From the NCBI RefSeq assembly GCF_947496485.1, contig NZ_CANMCZ010000004.1:1-64000 (forward strand): 64,000 nucleotides of DNA, written 5' to 3'. Origin of the DNA: an uncultured Winogradskyella sp. (GTDB lineage: Bacteria; Bacteroidota; Bacteroidia; Flavobacteriales; Flavobacteriaceae). The notes under the pieces are model-generated. The model was not told the origin of the DNA. It made no database searches and saw nothing but the letters and a program-made list of their open reading frames with translations. A program made the translations under genes and the position numbers. Below, in pieces: positions 9,225 to 18,227 of the stretch; within the stretch, counting starts at the first letter, position 1, and the number at the start of each line of letters is the position of its first letter.

Positions 9225-11063
9225 TTAAAATGGCCATATTAATGGCACTAATAGTAATGTTGTGATTAGGAAGAGTAGAAGCAATGGTGCTCCGACTTTT
9301 AAATAATCCATAAACTTGTAACCACCTGCTGTCATTACCATGGCGTTTGTTGTAGTACCAACTGGCGTTAAAAATGCAGTTGAAGCACTTATAGCCACTG
9401 CAATCATAAATGGCGCTGCAGATAGTTTTAATGTATTTGCGGCAATAATTACAATTGGTGCCATTAAAACTGCTGTCGCAGAGTTATTGATGACTTGACT
9501 AAACGTCGTGGTGAGGAGAAATACACCTCCTAGCAAAACAATGGGATGTAGACTTCCTAAAGTATTAACTAGCCCATTGGCAATTAATTCTGCAGTGCCA
9601 GTTTTTTGAAGTGCTATTCCCATCGGTATCATCGCTGCAATCATTACAACGCTTATCCAGCTAATCCCTTTATATGCTTTTGCTATTGGAACACATTTTG
9701 TAATTAAAACTATTCCAGCACACATTAGTGCAGCAACTGCTCCAGGTACAATTTCAAAAACTAACAAAAAGATCATTAATATAAGCGCAAACAAAGCGAT
9801 ATATGATTTATATGTAATATCGGTTACGGTTTTTGCCATACCTTCTGGACTGCCACAGATAACTAAATTTTCATGGTGTTCTTTTAACTGATCTATATCA
9901 CTCCATATACCCCTTACCAAAAAGGCATCACCAGCTTTTACTATAATTTCACGTTCTGTAAATGGCTTGTTGTTCCGTGATGCAGCCATTAATTGTACAC
10001 CGAAACGCTTAAAGAATTTACCTAATCGTATTTTTCGACCTACAAGGACAGACTTGGGGGTTACCAATACTTCTGCCATACCAACTTCTTGATTGATTAA
10101 GTTGTTTTTTAATTCATCTTTTATAGGCTCTAACGGAAGTAATCCCAATCTAAACTTTATCATTAATGCATTAATGGCTTCGGTATCTCCTTTGACTGTA
10201 ATAATATCGTGATATAAAAATTCTGTATCATTCGTTGGAAATTCAATAAATGGGTCATTTCCCTTTAGCACGCTTGGGTGTCTTCGTTTTATTCTTAGAA
10301 TGGATATGTTATGTTCTTCTTCAAAATTCCAATCTCCGAGTTTTGTGTTTAATAAAGGTGATACAGATCTTACTCTTAGTCTATAATAATCATCATCTAC
10401 TTTATAGGCTTCAATCCATTTGTGCAGTGTTGTGCTTATATCTACAGGTTTATTATTAGTTTTATTACTTGGTAACAAGCGGTAACCAATAAATCTAAAA
10501 TAAAGTAGAGCTATTATAAGTAAAGGCAACCCAATTAAAGCAAATTCGAAGAAAGAGAAACCTTCTAATCCGCTTTCTAGCATTGTATTGTTTACAATAA
10601 TGTTTGGAGGTGTGCCTGTTAAGGTTAACAAACCACCAGTGTTAGATCCAAATGCTACAGGCATTAATAATTTAGAAGGCAAAGTACCAATACTCCAAGC
10701 TGAAGAAATTGTAACTGGCATTAAAGTAGCAACTGTGCCAGTATTACTAACAACACCAGACAATAATCCTGAGCCTAATGTTGTAATTAGTAAAAGTTTA
10801 GTTGTGCTTTTACCAGCCATCTTAATAAATTTTTTACCTGCTAATGCTGTCCAACCCGTTTGAGATAAGCCTTCACCTATAATGAACAAAGCAGCAATCA
10901 TAATTACCGTTGGATTGCTAAATCCGCTTAAGGTTTCCTTTAAATCTAATATTCCAAAAAGGAATAGGCTTAGCATTGAAAGTAGAGCAATTATATCTGG
11001 TGTATATTTTCCCCAAATGAATAAGGCGATTGTAATAATTAAAATGGTTAGCATTAAGCCCAT
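9225..11063 (-). CDS. SLC13-type anion permease with two TrkA-C (RCK_C) domains
   Basis: About 612 residues. The N-terminal half (helices to about residue 210) and C-terminal half (from about 425) carry the paired membrane bundles of the divalent anion:Na+ symporter family, with NTGTVATLMPV and SNTGGLLTLTGTPPNIIVN in the first half and NNSATAVLMAP and TPVGTTTNAMV in the second. Between them lie two TrkA-C cytosolic domains, a frequent arrangement in sulfate or dicarboxylate permeases. The start at 11063 (MGLMLTILII) is preferred because the longer form adds 16 polar residues with no signal character. Substrate is not readable from sequence. It sits 30 bases upstream of pckA on the same strand, so the two may be cotranscribed. 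Confidence 0.85.
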   Translation of the reverse strand: MGLMLTILIITIALFIWGKYTPDIIALLSMLSLFLFGILDLKETLSGFSNPTVIMIAALFIIGEGLSQTGWTALAGKKFIKMAGKSTTKLLLITTLGSGLLSGVVSNTGTVATLMPVTISSAWSIGTLPSKLLMPVAFGSNTGGLLTLTGTPPNIIVNNTMLESGLEGFSFFEFALIGLPLLIIALLYFRFIGYRLLPSNKTNNKPVDISTTLHKWIEAYKVDDDYYRLRVRSVSPLLNTKLGDWNFEEEHNISILRIKRRHPSVLKGNDPFIEFPTNDTEFLYHDIITVKGDTEAINALMIKFRLGLLPLEPIKDELKNNLINQEVGMAEVLVTPKSVLVGRKIRLGKFFKRFGVQLMAASRNNKPFTEREIIVKAGDAFLVRGIWSDIDQLKEHHENLVICGSPEGMAKTVTDITYKSYIALFALILMIFLLVFEIVPGAVAALMCAGIVLITKCVPIAKAYKGISWISVVMIAAMIPMGIALQKTGTAELIANGLVNTLGSLHPIVLLGGVFLLTTTFSQVINNSATAVLMAPIVIIAANTLKLSAAPFMIAVAISASTAFLTPVGTTTNAMVMTAGGYKFMDYLKVGAPLLLLFLITTLLLVPLIWPF

Positions 11064-11281
11064 TGATTCTACTTTTAACTTTACTGTAAAATTACTGGCA
11101 TTAAGAAGCAATTATTATGACTAATGTCATACTTTCAAAGAATTATGAATTTTTCAAATTTGGTTAATAATTTTGCATTTTAATCGAGGATTTGTAAAGC
11201 GAAACCGTTTGCGAAATAAAAAGAAAGCGATAATCTACCTTCTTTTTAATATTTTTGGTATTCAAGAAAAGAGAATTATAT

Positions 11282-12004
11282 ATGAAATTAGACATATTAG
11301 CTATTGGAGCACATCCAGATGATGTTGAGTTAGGCTGTGGTGCAACCTTAGCAAAGGAAATTGCTAACGGAAAAAAAGTAGGTATTATTGATTTAACTCG
11401 TGGAGAATTGGGAACACGTGGTACAGCAGAAACTAGAGATTCTGAATCTTTTAATGCGGCTAAAATTCTTGGAGTCCATACCAGAATAAATATGCGATTT
11501 GCTGATGGTTTTTTTGTAAATGACAAAACACATCAAATAGAGATTATTAAAATGATTAGATTCTACAAACCGGAAATTGTGATATGTAATGCTATTGATG
11601 ATAGACATATAGATCATGGTAAAGGCAGTAAATTAGTCAGTGATTCTTGTTTTTTAAGTGGCTTGCTAAAAATTGAAACTGTGCACAAAGATGAGACTAA
11701 TATTCAAGAGCCATGGAGACCAAAAGCAGTTTATCACTATATGCAATGGAAAGATTTAGAGCCAAATGTTGTTGTGGATGTATCTGGATTTATGGATAAA
11801 AAAATGCAAGCTATCTTAGCTTATAAAACCCAGTTTTTTGATCCTAATAGCGATGAGCCTGAAACACCTATTTCTAGTAAGAATTTTACAGATAGTGTGA
11901 AGTACAGGGCTCGTAATTTAGGGCGACTTATTAGCGTAGAATATGCAGAAGGTTTTACAGTGGAGCGTTATCCTGCTGTAAATAGTTTATTTGATTTAAA
12001 ATAG
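11282..12004 (+). CDS. bshB1: Bacillithiol biosynthesis deacetylase BshB1
   Basis: 240 residues of the LmbE/PIG-L zinc deacetylase fold. The metal site is visible as GAHPDDVELGCG at residues 8-19 and the second histidine pair in DDRHIDHGKGS. The family removes the acetyl group from N-acetylglucosaminyl-malate to give glucosaminyl-malate, a precursor of the thiol bacillithiol. The start at 11282 (MKLDILAIGAHPDD) is chosen because the motif normally begins within ten residues of the N-terminus; the in-frame ATG at 11255 adds a poor leader. The gene is monocistronic here and faces tRNA-His across a terminator. Confidence 0.92.
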   Translation: MKLDILAIGAHPDDVELGCGATLAKEIANGKKVGIIDLTRGELGTRGTAETRDSESFNAAKILGVHTRINMRFADGFFVNDKTHQIEIIKMIRFYKPEIVICNAIDDRHIDHGKGSKLVSDSCFLSGLLKIETVHKDETNIQEPWRPKAVYHYMQWKDLEPNVVVDVSGFMDKKMQAILAYKTQFFDPNSDEPETPISSKNFTDSVKYRARNLGRLISVEYAEGFTVERYPAVNSLFDLK

Positions 12005-12010
12005 AAAAAC

Positions 12011-12038
12011 AAAAAAGCCTTTCATTGCTGAAAGGCTT
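12011..12038 (-). terminator. Terminator of tRNA-His (also faces bshB1)
   Basis: AAGCCTTTC (12015-12023) pairs with GAAAGGCTT (12030-12038). On the minus strand it is followed by a run of T, ten bases after the tRNA 3' end. It may also stop bshB1 from the other side, but that strand has a poor T tract. Confidence 0.8.
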
Positions 12039-12047
12039 ACTAATTTA

Positions 12048-12123
12048 GGGTGGAAGACCGGGCTCGAACCGGCGACTTTCGGTACCACAAACCGACGCTC
12101 TAACCAACTGAGCTACAACCACC
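12048..12123 (-). tRNA. tRNA-His (anticodon GTG)
   Basis: The minus strand reads a full cloverleaf with D arm GCTCAGTTGGTTAGAGC, anticodon loop TTGTGGTA and T loop TTCGAGC. The 5' end has the extra G at -1 opposite C73 that marks tRNA-His. CCA is not encoded. Confidence 0.95.
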
Positions 12124-12139
12124 ATTTTAATTAGGACTG

Positions 12140-12170
12140 CAAATGTAAATTATTTCCAATTTTCTGCAAA
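12140..12170 (-). promoter_or_regulatory. Primary-sigma promoter of tRNA-His
   Basis: On the minus strand TTTG (12170-12167) is followed after exactly 19 bases by TACATTTG (12147-12140), the Bacteroidota -33/-7 arrangement. The tRNA begins 16 bases downstream of the -7 element. Confidence 0.75.
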
Positions 12171-12190
12171 GTCTTTTCTAAACTTATTTT

Positions 12191-12227
12191 AAAATAAAAA
12201 GCCCTTCAATTGATATTTGAAAGGCTT
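12191..12227 (-). terminator. Terminator of the M28 peptidase gene
   Basis: On the minus strand the 11-bp stem at 12217-12227 and 12199-12209 pairs with one G-U wobble and is followed by TTTTATTTT. It lies 24 bases after the peptidase stop codon. Confidence 0.8.
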
Positions 12228-12250
12228 CGAATCTGTTATGATTTTGTCTG

Positions 12251-13825
12251 TTATTCCGTTGCTTTATCCACAACAACTCTTTCGTCTCTATTTGCCACTT
12301 CCCAGGCTGTATGAAATACTAAACGCGTTCTGTTTTCTAATAGATCGTATTCAATTTTATCTGGTGTATCGCTTGGTTGGTGGTAGTCATCATGCGTTCC
12401 ATTAAAGTAGAATATAACGGGAACATTATTTTTCGCAAAATTATAATGATCCGATCTATAGTAAAAACGGTTAGGATCATTTTCATCATTATAAGTATAA
12501 TCTAACTCAACATTCGTGTATTTTTTATTGACTTCTTCTGAAATGTTATGTAAATCTGTACTAAGTTTATCACTACCAATTAAATAAACGTAGTTTCTAT
12601 CTCCTTCGGTACGTTTAGGATCTATTCTGCCAATCATATCTATGTTCAAATCAGCAACTGTATCTTCTAAAGGAAATATAGGATCATTATCAGTGTAATG
12701 CCTAGAACCTAAAAGTCCTTTTTCTTCACCTGTAACATGTAAAAAGAGTATAGATCGTTTTGGTCCATTACCATCTTTTTCAGCCATTTTAAAAGCTTCG
12801 GCAATTTCAATAATAGCAATAGTACCAGAACCGTCATCGTCTGCACCATTATAAACTTTACCATCTTTAATGCCTTCGTGGTCCAAGTGTGCAGAAATAA
12901 CTACAATCTCATTAGGTTTTTCTGAACCTTTAATGTAAGCCACAACATTTTCAGAAGTTATTGATTCAGATTTATTTTCAATCGCTAAGTCTATTTTTGT
13001 TGGAATAGTTTGAGGTTTGCTATCTTCAGATATTGAAGCGTATATAGCTTTACCTAATTCCTCATTAATCATTAGCATCATCATTCCAGATTCATTACTT
13101 TTTAGAGATAAGCGTCCCGATGCACCAGATTCGGCTTGTCTTTGAAAATATGGAGCATATCTTGAAAACAAATCATTATCTACAAAAAGTAAACCTTTAG
13201 CTCCATTGTCCTTTGCAGCATCTCTTTTGCTAGATAGTGATTGACGACCATTAGTCCATTTAGTATCTTCTGAAGTACCAGAAGTAATATAGTTACCTTC
13301 AACATCTTTCGGTTCACCAGCTTTAGCTAACACTATTTTTCCTTTGACATCTATATCCTTATAGTCAGAATAATTATCTGAATCAATCCCATAACCAACA
13401 TATACAATTTCATCGATTGACATATTCATACTTTCTGTTGCAGTAATTACAATATGGTTTTTGAAGGCACTAAATTCTTTACCATTAACACTTAGCTTAG
13501 CCTCTGTAACTTTTTGTTTTTCTAAAGGAACTTCTTGAAAATAGTCATCTCCACCTAAAGGTGTCGGAATTTCCATGGCTTTGTAATGCTCTTTTAAGTA
13601 TTCAACTGCTAATTTTTGTCCTTTTTTACCGGTTTCTCTACCTTCAAATTCATCTGAAGCATATTGATAGAGCATTGTTTTTAATTCTTCTGATGTAATG
13701 CTTGAAGCATATTCTACAGGGTCTGCTGGAGCCTTTGTTGTTAAAGATGGAGTATTACTTTTTGAAGATGTACCACAGCTTAATATTAAGCTAGAGATAC
13801 AAAGAGTTAATAACAATTTTTTCAT
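12251..13825 (-). CDS. M28 zinc aminopeptidase lipoprotein with inserted PA domain
   Basis: 524 residues with a lipoprotein signal (SLILSCGTSS; cysteine at 17). The M28 metal ligands are all visible: H and D in ISAHLDHEG, D in NGADDDGSG, the catalytic and bridging glutamates in VTGEEKGLLGS, D in NIDMIGRID and H in YRSDHYNF. Between about residues 130 and 300 sits a protease-associated (PA) domain containing GIDSDNYSDYKDIDVKGKIV and AKDNGAKGLLFVDN. The family cleaves N-terminal residues from peptides in the periplasm or at the cell surface. The gene lies downstream of a shorter paralogue on the same strand, separated by 127 bases. Confidence 0.93.
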   Translation of the reverse strand: MKKLLLTLCISSLILSCGTSSKSNTPSLTTKAPADPVEYASSITSEELKTMLYQYASDEFEGRETGKKGQKLAVEYLKEHYKAMEIPTPLGGDDYFQEVPLEKQKVTEAKLSVNGKEFSAFKNHIVITATESMNMSIDEIVYVGYGIDSDNYSDYKDIDVKGKIVLAKAGEPKDVEGNYITSGTSEDTKWTNGRQSLSSKRDAAKDNGAKGLLFVDNDLFSRYAPYFQRQAESGASGRLSLKSNESGMMMLMINEELGKAIYASISEDSKPQTIPTKIDLAIENKSESITSENVVAYIKGSEKPNEIVVISAHLDHEGIKDGKVYNGADDDGSGTIAIIEIAEAFKMAEKDGNGPKRSILFLHVTGEEKGLLGSRHYTDNDPIFPLEDTVADLNIDMIGRIDPKRTEGDRNYVYLIGSDKLSTDLHNISEEVNKKYTNVELDYTYNDENDPNRFYYRSDHYNFAKNNVPVIFYFNGTHDDYHQPSDTPDKIEYDLLENRTRLVFHTAWEVANRDERVVVDKATE

Positions 13826-13952
13826 TTAAATATAAGTTGAGTTAATAGGAAAAGTTATATGTTAAAAGTTGACTTTTTAAGCCAACGGATAAAGTTACGA
13901 AAATTGAATAGCCTTTAATAGATGTCTAAATTTCTTTTAACAATTTTTAACA

Positions 13953-14984
13953 CTAAATAATTTCAGGAGTTAATCGCTCTGGGGAATTTGCTAAATACCA
14001 AGCTGAAGCAAAAATCAATTTTGCACGTTTTTCTAAAAGTGGATAGTTAATTTTATCAGCCGTATCTGTTGGTTTGGTGTAATCTTCATGTTCTCCATTA
14101 AAGAAAAACACAACAGGAATACCTTTTAATGCAAAATTGTAATGATCAGACCTATTATAATAGCGATTAGGATCGTTTTCAGAATTATATTTATAGTCTA
14201 GATTTAGATTCACAAATTCTGAGTTTGCTTCTTCTACAACATAATGTAATTCTGTACTCAAACGATCTGCTCCAATAACATAAACATAATTTTCGTTGTC
14301 TTTATGTCGTTCGTCAACACGACCAATCATGTCTATATTTAAAGTTGCAATTGTGTTTTCTAATGGAAAGATTGGATTTTCGGTATAATATCTAGAACCA
14401 TGTAATCCGACTTCTTCTGCAGTTACATGTAAAAAAACTATACTTCGTTTTGGTCTGTGCCCATCTTTAACTGCAATGGTAAAGGCTTCGGCCATTTCTA
14501 ATACAGCTGCGGTACCAGATCCATTGTCGTCAGCTCCGTTATAAATCTCGCCCTTAATGATACCCTCGTGATCTGAGTGGGCAGATATATAGATATATTC
14601 GTTTGGATATTCTGAACCTTCAATGTAGGCAATAACATTTTGAGAATCATTTAAACTGTCAGGTAAAATCTCTTTCGGAACTTTTTGATAGTAATTTGAA
14701 TGGGACTCTGGCGCTTTAATATTTTTAGATTTGTAATAGGTTCTTATGTAGTCACAAACTTGGTTATGTCCTTCTTCTCCTGTCTTCCTTCCGTTGTATT
14801 TATCAGAAGACACTTCTTCTAGATGTGCTTTTAATTCTTCAGTTGTAATAGTGTTCAAATATTTCTTAACAACCTTTTCATCTTTATAGGTAATACCATT
14901 TTTTAGATTGTCAATTTTTTCACTATGTCTAAGTGTGGCGCAAGAACCAACCAGAATGAGTGCAGAAGCAACTAATATTTTCAT
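13953..14984 (-). CDS. M28 zinc aminopeptidase lipoprotein lacking the PA domain
   Basis: 343 residues with a lipoprotein signal (LILVGSCATL; cysteine at 15). The catalytic half is closely similar to that of the neighbouring peptidase and keeps every metal ligand (ISAHSDHEG, NGADDNGSG, VTAEEVGLHGS, NIDMIGR, RSDHYNF). The two proteins align from the N-terminal region up to YYQKVPKE; this one then runs directly into NVIAYIEGSEYPNE, so about 170 residues corresponding to the PA domain are absent. It looks like a tandem duplicate that lost, or never had, the insert. Inferred difference: substrate access or specificity. Confidence 0.9.
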   Translation of the reverse strand: MKILVASALILVGSCATLRHSEKIDNLKNGITYKDEKVVKKYLNTITTEELKAHLEEVSSDKYNGRKTGEEGHNQVCDYIRTYYKSKNIKAPESHSNYYQKVPKEILPDSLNDSQNVIAYIEGSEYPNEYIYISAHSDHEGIIKGEIYNGADDNGSGTAAVLEMAEAFTIAVKDGHRPKRSIVFLHVTAEEVGLHGSRYYTENPIFPLENTIATLNIDMIGRVDERHKDNENYVYVIGADRLSTELHYVVEEANSEFVNLNLDYKYNSENDPNRYYNRSDHYNFALKGIPVVFFFNGEHEDYTKPTDTADKINYPLLEKRAKLIFASAWYLANSPERLTPEII

Positions 14985-15269
14985 TTATAAGTCTGTTGTA
15001 TTTTATGGTTACATGCTATCGTTATTCATAATCCCCTTAAATTATAAAATGTTGAATCCGCAAGTTTTACCTAATTAATTGATTTTAGCAAAAATAAGAC
15101 AAATAGGTGATAATTTTTCGTAGGATTGACATGAAAATTTTCAGTTATTGTTGAGTGTAATTATTTGATTATAATACTTTAACGTTTATTCTAATAATAT
15201 ACAAATGCGTATCTATAGACTCTAATTTCTATATTATGAATAAACGAACAGAATTTTAATAAAAAAACC
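14985..15269. other. Intergenic stretch without a recognised gene
   Basis: About 285 bases between the divergent M28 gene and the tRNA-Ser promoter. I see no convincing coding frame, hairpin or TGA-N6-TCA box here. It presumably holds the peptidase promoter, which I could not place with confidence. Confidence 0.4.
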
Positions 15270-15300
15270 TTTGGCAACACCGAAAAGGATTTTATATTTG
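15270..15300 (+). promoter_or_regulatory. Primary-sigma promoter of tRNA-Ser
   Basis: TTTG (15270-15273), 19 bases, then TATATTTG (15293-15300): a full Bacteroidota -33/-7 promoter ending 11 bases before the tRNA. Confidence 0.75.
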
Positions 15301-15311
15301 CAACCGCTAAA

Positions 15312-15396
15312 GGAGAAATGGCAGAGTGGTCGAATGCGGCAGTCTTGAAAACTGTTGAGGGTCACACCTCCGGGGGTTCGAATCCCTCTTTCTCCG
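15312..15396 (+). tRNA. tRNA-Ser (anticodon TGA)
   Basis: Acceptor GGAGAAA pairs with TTTCTCC followed by G73. The anticodon loop is CTTGAAA (TGA), and the long variable arm typical of serine tRNAs is present. T loop TTCGAAT. CCA is not encoded. Confidence 0.97.
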
Positions 15397-15400
15397 CTTA

Positions 15401-15434
15401 AAAACCCATAACACAATGTTATGGGTTTTTTGTT
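15401..15434 (+). terminator. Terminator of tRNA-Ser
   Basis: AAAACCCATAAC (15401-15412) pairs perfectly with GTTATGGGTTTT (15418-15429), continuing into a T tract, five bases after the tRNA. Confidence 0.9.
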
Positions 15435-15466
15435 GCTATGTCTTTACTTGCTCAAATATTTCAACA

Positions 15467-15509
15467 TGAGCAATATCATTTCACAGCTATCGCTTTATAT
15501 ATAGATTTA
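15467..15509 (+). promoter_or_regulatory. FNR/CRP-type box promoter of the lactate dehydrogenase gene (box 1)
   Basis: Box TGAGCAATATCA at 15467-15478; the -7 element TAGATTTA (15502-15509) starts 29.5 nt from the box centre. This is the first box met along the window; the next gene starts at 15536. Confidence 0.75.
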
Positions 15510-15535
15510 TACTATCAAATTTTCAGAGATTAATC

Positions 15536-16543
15536 ATGAAAGTACTAGTATACAGTTCAAAAGATTTTGAAATTCCTTATTTAGAAAAAGCTAATAACAA
15601 AAAGCACGAACTCACTTTTATAAAGGATGCTTTGTCTTCTCAAACCGCTATGAAGGCCATTGGTTATGAAGCCATTTCAATTTTTTCTGCAGACGAGGCT
15701 TGTTTTATAACTATTGAAAAGCTTAAAGATTTTGGGGTAAAATATATAACATTGCGATCAGCTGGCTATGATAATGTTAATTTAAGAGCTGCATCAAGAT
15801 TAAATGTAAGTGTAGCTAATGTCCCAGCTTACTCGCCTTATGCCATTGCTGAGCATACTGTGGCTCTACTTTTAGCATTAAATAGAAAATTAGTTGAATC
15901 TAATCTAAGAGTAAGTCATTATAATTTTAATTTGAATAATCTCGTTGGTTATGACCTAAATGAAAAGACTGTTGGAATTATTGGTACCGGAAAAATTGGT
16001 TCAGTAATGTGTAAGATAATGAATGGTTTTGGCTGTAAATTATTAGGTTATGACATTGAAGAGAATAAGGATTTAGTTAAGTCATATGATTTACATTACA
16101 GCTCGCTGCAAGAACTATGCTCTCAATCAGATATTATTTTACTTCATGTACCATTAAATAAAGATACGCATCAACTCATAAATGAGGATATTATTTCTGA
16201 AATGAAAGATGGTGTAATTATTATTAATACTGCCAGAGGATCTGTTATTAATACAGAACACATAATTGAAGGTCTTAGAAATGGAAAAATCGGAGCTTTG
16301 GGAATTGATGTTTTCGAAAATGAAAAAGGTGTATTCTTTAAAGATAATTCTCAAGAGATACCAAATGATGATTTTTTGATTCAGCTAAATGCGTTTCCTA
16401 ATGTTTTAATTACTGGTCATCATGCTTTTTTAACCCAAGAAGCATTAACTAATATTGCAGAAACTACAATCTATAATTTAGACTGTTGGAGTAGTGGAAG
16501 GGAAACTGAAAATGAACTAATTTTAAAGCATGCCACTTTATAA
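15536..16543 (+). CDS. D-isomer-specific 2-hydroxyacid dehydrogenase, probably NAD-dependent D-lactate dehydrogenase
   Basis: 335 residues, the length and organisation of fermentative D-lactate dehydrogenase (LdhA type). Seen are the NAD-binding GIIGTGKIG near residue 145, the catalytic arginine in NTARGSVI, the glutamate in DVFENEKG and the proton-relay histidine in TGHHAFLT. The RSAGYDNVN and PAYSPYAIAEH segments are typical of this branch. The enzyme would reduce pyruvate to D-lactate while reoxidising NADH. It is a single gene under box 1, which fits induction when respiration is limited. Other 2-hydroxyacid substrates cannot be excluded. Confidence 0.85.
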   Translation: MKVLVYSSKDFEIPYLEKANNKKHELTFIKDALSSQTAMKAIGYEAISIFSADEACFITIEKLKDFGVKYITLRSAGYDNVNLRAASRLNVSVANVPAYSPYAIAEHTVALLLALNRKLVESNLRVSHYNFNLNNLVGYDLNEKTVGIIGTGKIGSVMCKIMNGFGCKLLGYDIEENKDLVKSYDLHYSSLQELCSQSDIILLHVPLNKDTHQLINEDIISEMKDGVIIINTARGSVINTEHIIEGLRNGKIGALGIDVFENEKGVFFKDNSQEIPNDDFLIQLNAFPNVLITGHHAFLTQEALTNIAETTIYNLDCWSSGRETENELILKHATL

Positions 16544-16544
16544 C

Positions 16545-17489
16545 CTATCTGTTTTTAGTGTCATAGATATCTTTTATAAAAGATGTATTTCCTTTTTTAT
16601 CAATAATTTTTAAATCATATCTTATACTAATTCTCGTGTTAATTGGAGCATAGTAATATATAACCCAAGCATCTGCCTCCTTGCTTCCTATGCATCCATT
16701 AGAATGGGCTTTTTCCAAAGTTTCTGGATTTGTAGTAGGATGAATTAACTGACCATAACGTAACCCATTAATTTCAGTTTCTATAAACGGAATTTGTGGT
16801 AACTTAGTTACTTTTCCATCATCTCTTTTAGTCTCATGATATTCATGATTGTTAACTGGGTTGATGTATCTAGGGTTTCTAAAATGATTAACAATTTGAC
16901 CTTCACCCGTTTTCGTTTTTAAATCCTGAATTCTTCCTGACATTTCAAGATATTTTCTTTCATTTTTACCAACTCTAATCGGAAACTGATAGAGTAGAAC
17001 TGAATCTTCATAAATCCGAAGTTTAAATTCTGGAATATTGATATCTATTATAGTATTTTGAAATTTATGTAATAGTTTTTTTGCTTGAATTGAATCTGGT
17101 ATTTGTATTAAATTCCCTCTTGGCAAAGCAATCATTTTTTTTTGATTATACACAAAAGAATCCTTGGCTTTCATTCTGTAATAGTCAGTGTTTTGGAATG
17201 TGTCTATTATCCATAAATTACTCCGCACTAGTAAATGTTCGGTTAATTTATATGGAGTTAACGAGTCGTGTTTTTTTACTAATGAGTCCATAAATTGAAA
17301 ATAATTCTCAATAGTTATGGATTTATTAATAGAAACCAAGTTTACCATCGAGTCTTGATGGTAAACTTGGTTTACAGCTTTTATTTTTTTAGTAACTGAT
17401 AATACGTTTTTATTATTAATCCATGATTTTACAGGTACTAAACATAGTACTAATATGAACATATGTATTTGTAGCACTAGTCTTTTCAA
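16545..17489 (-). CDS. L,D-transpeptidase (YkuD) family protein
   Basis: 314 residues with an N-terminal membrane anchor or signal segment (residues about 7-24). The YkuD domain covers about 145-290: substrate-binding histidine in GQLIHPTTNPE and the catalytic cysteine in the active-site motif AHSNGCIGS, followed by the usual helix. L,D-transpeptidases make 3-3 crosslinks in peptidoglycan or attach proteins to it. The gene is third and last in an operon with a heavy-metal-associated protein and a peroxiredoxin and overlaps the latter by 4 bases, so a cell-wall crosslinking enzyme appears coregulated with redox defence. Confidence 0.85.
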   Translation of the reverse strand: MKRLVLQIHMFILVLCLVPVKSWINNKNVLSVTKKIKAVNQVYHQDSMVNLVSINKSITIENYFQFMDSLVKKHDSLTPYKLTEHLLVRSNLWIIDTFQNTDYYRMKAKDSFVYNQKKMIALPRGNLIQIPDSIQAKKLLHKFQNTIIDINIPEFKLRIYEDSVLLYQFPIRVGKNERKYLEMSGRIQDLKTKTGEGQIVNHFRNPRYINPVNNHEYHETKRDDGKVTKLPQIPFIETEINGLRYGQLIHPTTNPETLEKAHSNGCIGSKEADAWVIYYYAPINTRISIRYDLKIIDKKGNTSFIKDIYDTKNR

Positions 17490-18223
17490 TTAGTAAGTAG
17501 TTTTGTCTTTTTCAGAATTTTGTCTAAGACTTCTTCTTTATCCAAATTTTTGGTACAGAAAAACCAATCTTCACATTTTAGTTCATCTACAGAAGCCATT
17601 CTTTCTTCTGCCACACCACAAGATCCTGCTGGTGAGACAATAACATCATCTCCTGGATTCCAATCCGCAGGAGTCGCAACAGAGAATTTATCTGATGTTT
17701 GCATAGCGATTAAAGCGCGGTAGATTTCATCAAAATTTCTTCCTAAACTTAATGGATAGTAAATAATAGCTCTAATCAAACCTTTTGGATCTATAAAAAA
17801 TACAGCTCTAACAGCTTGTGTTTTGCTTTCACCAGGTTGAATCATACCATATTTTTTAGCGACTTCCATAGTAATATCTTCAATCAAAGGAAACTTCACT
17901 TCAATGTTTTTCATGCCATTGAACTTAATTTTTTCTTTAATAGTTCTTAACCAAGCAATATGACTATATAAACCGTCAATCGATAATCCAACTAGTTTAC
18001 AATTTGCTTTAGCAAACTTATCTTCAAGATTTGCAAAAGTCATAAACTCACTTGTACATACTGGAGTAAAATCAGCTGGGTGACTAAATAGTATGACCCA
18101 TTCTCCAGAAAAATCTGCAGGGAAATTAATGTCTCCTTGTGTAGTTACTGCTTTAAACTCTGGTGCTTTGTCACCAATTCTTGGCATTGCAATAATTTGC
18201 TCTTGATCTTGTATTGTTTCCAT
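17486..18223 (-). CDS. Peroxiredoxin of the Prx6 (1-Cys) type
   Basis: 245 residues. The peroxidatic cysteine lies in FTPVCTSEF near residue 50, with the conserved arginine in TQAVRAVFFIDP. A C-terminal extension carries further cysteines in AGSCGVAE and LKCEDWFFCTK, which in archaeal and some bacterial Prx6 relatives can act as resolving residues. The enzyme reduces H2O2 and organic peroxides in the cytosol. The start at 18223 (METIQDQEQ) is preferred to the upstream frame because it follows the HMA gene's stop by only 4 bases. Second gene of the operon from box 2. Confidence 0.9.
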   Translation of the reverse strand: METIQDQEQIIAMPRIGDKAPEFKAVTTQGDINFPADFSGEWVILFSHPADFTPVCTSEFMTFANLEDKFAKANCKLVGLSIDGLYSHIAWLRTIKEKIKFNGMKNIEVKFPLIEDITMEVAKKYGMIQPGESKTQAVRAVFFIDPKGLIRAIIYYPLSLGRNFDEIYRALIAMQTSDKFSVATPADWNPGDDVIVSPAGSCGVAEERMASVDELKCEDWFFCTKNLDKEEVLDKILKKTKLLTN

Positions 18224-18227
18224 TATA

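Noticed and set aside
15234-15416. A 60-codon frame on the minus strand
   Set aside because: It covers tRNA-Ser and its terminator and is a chance frame.
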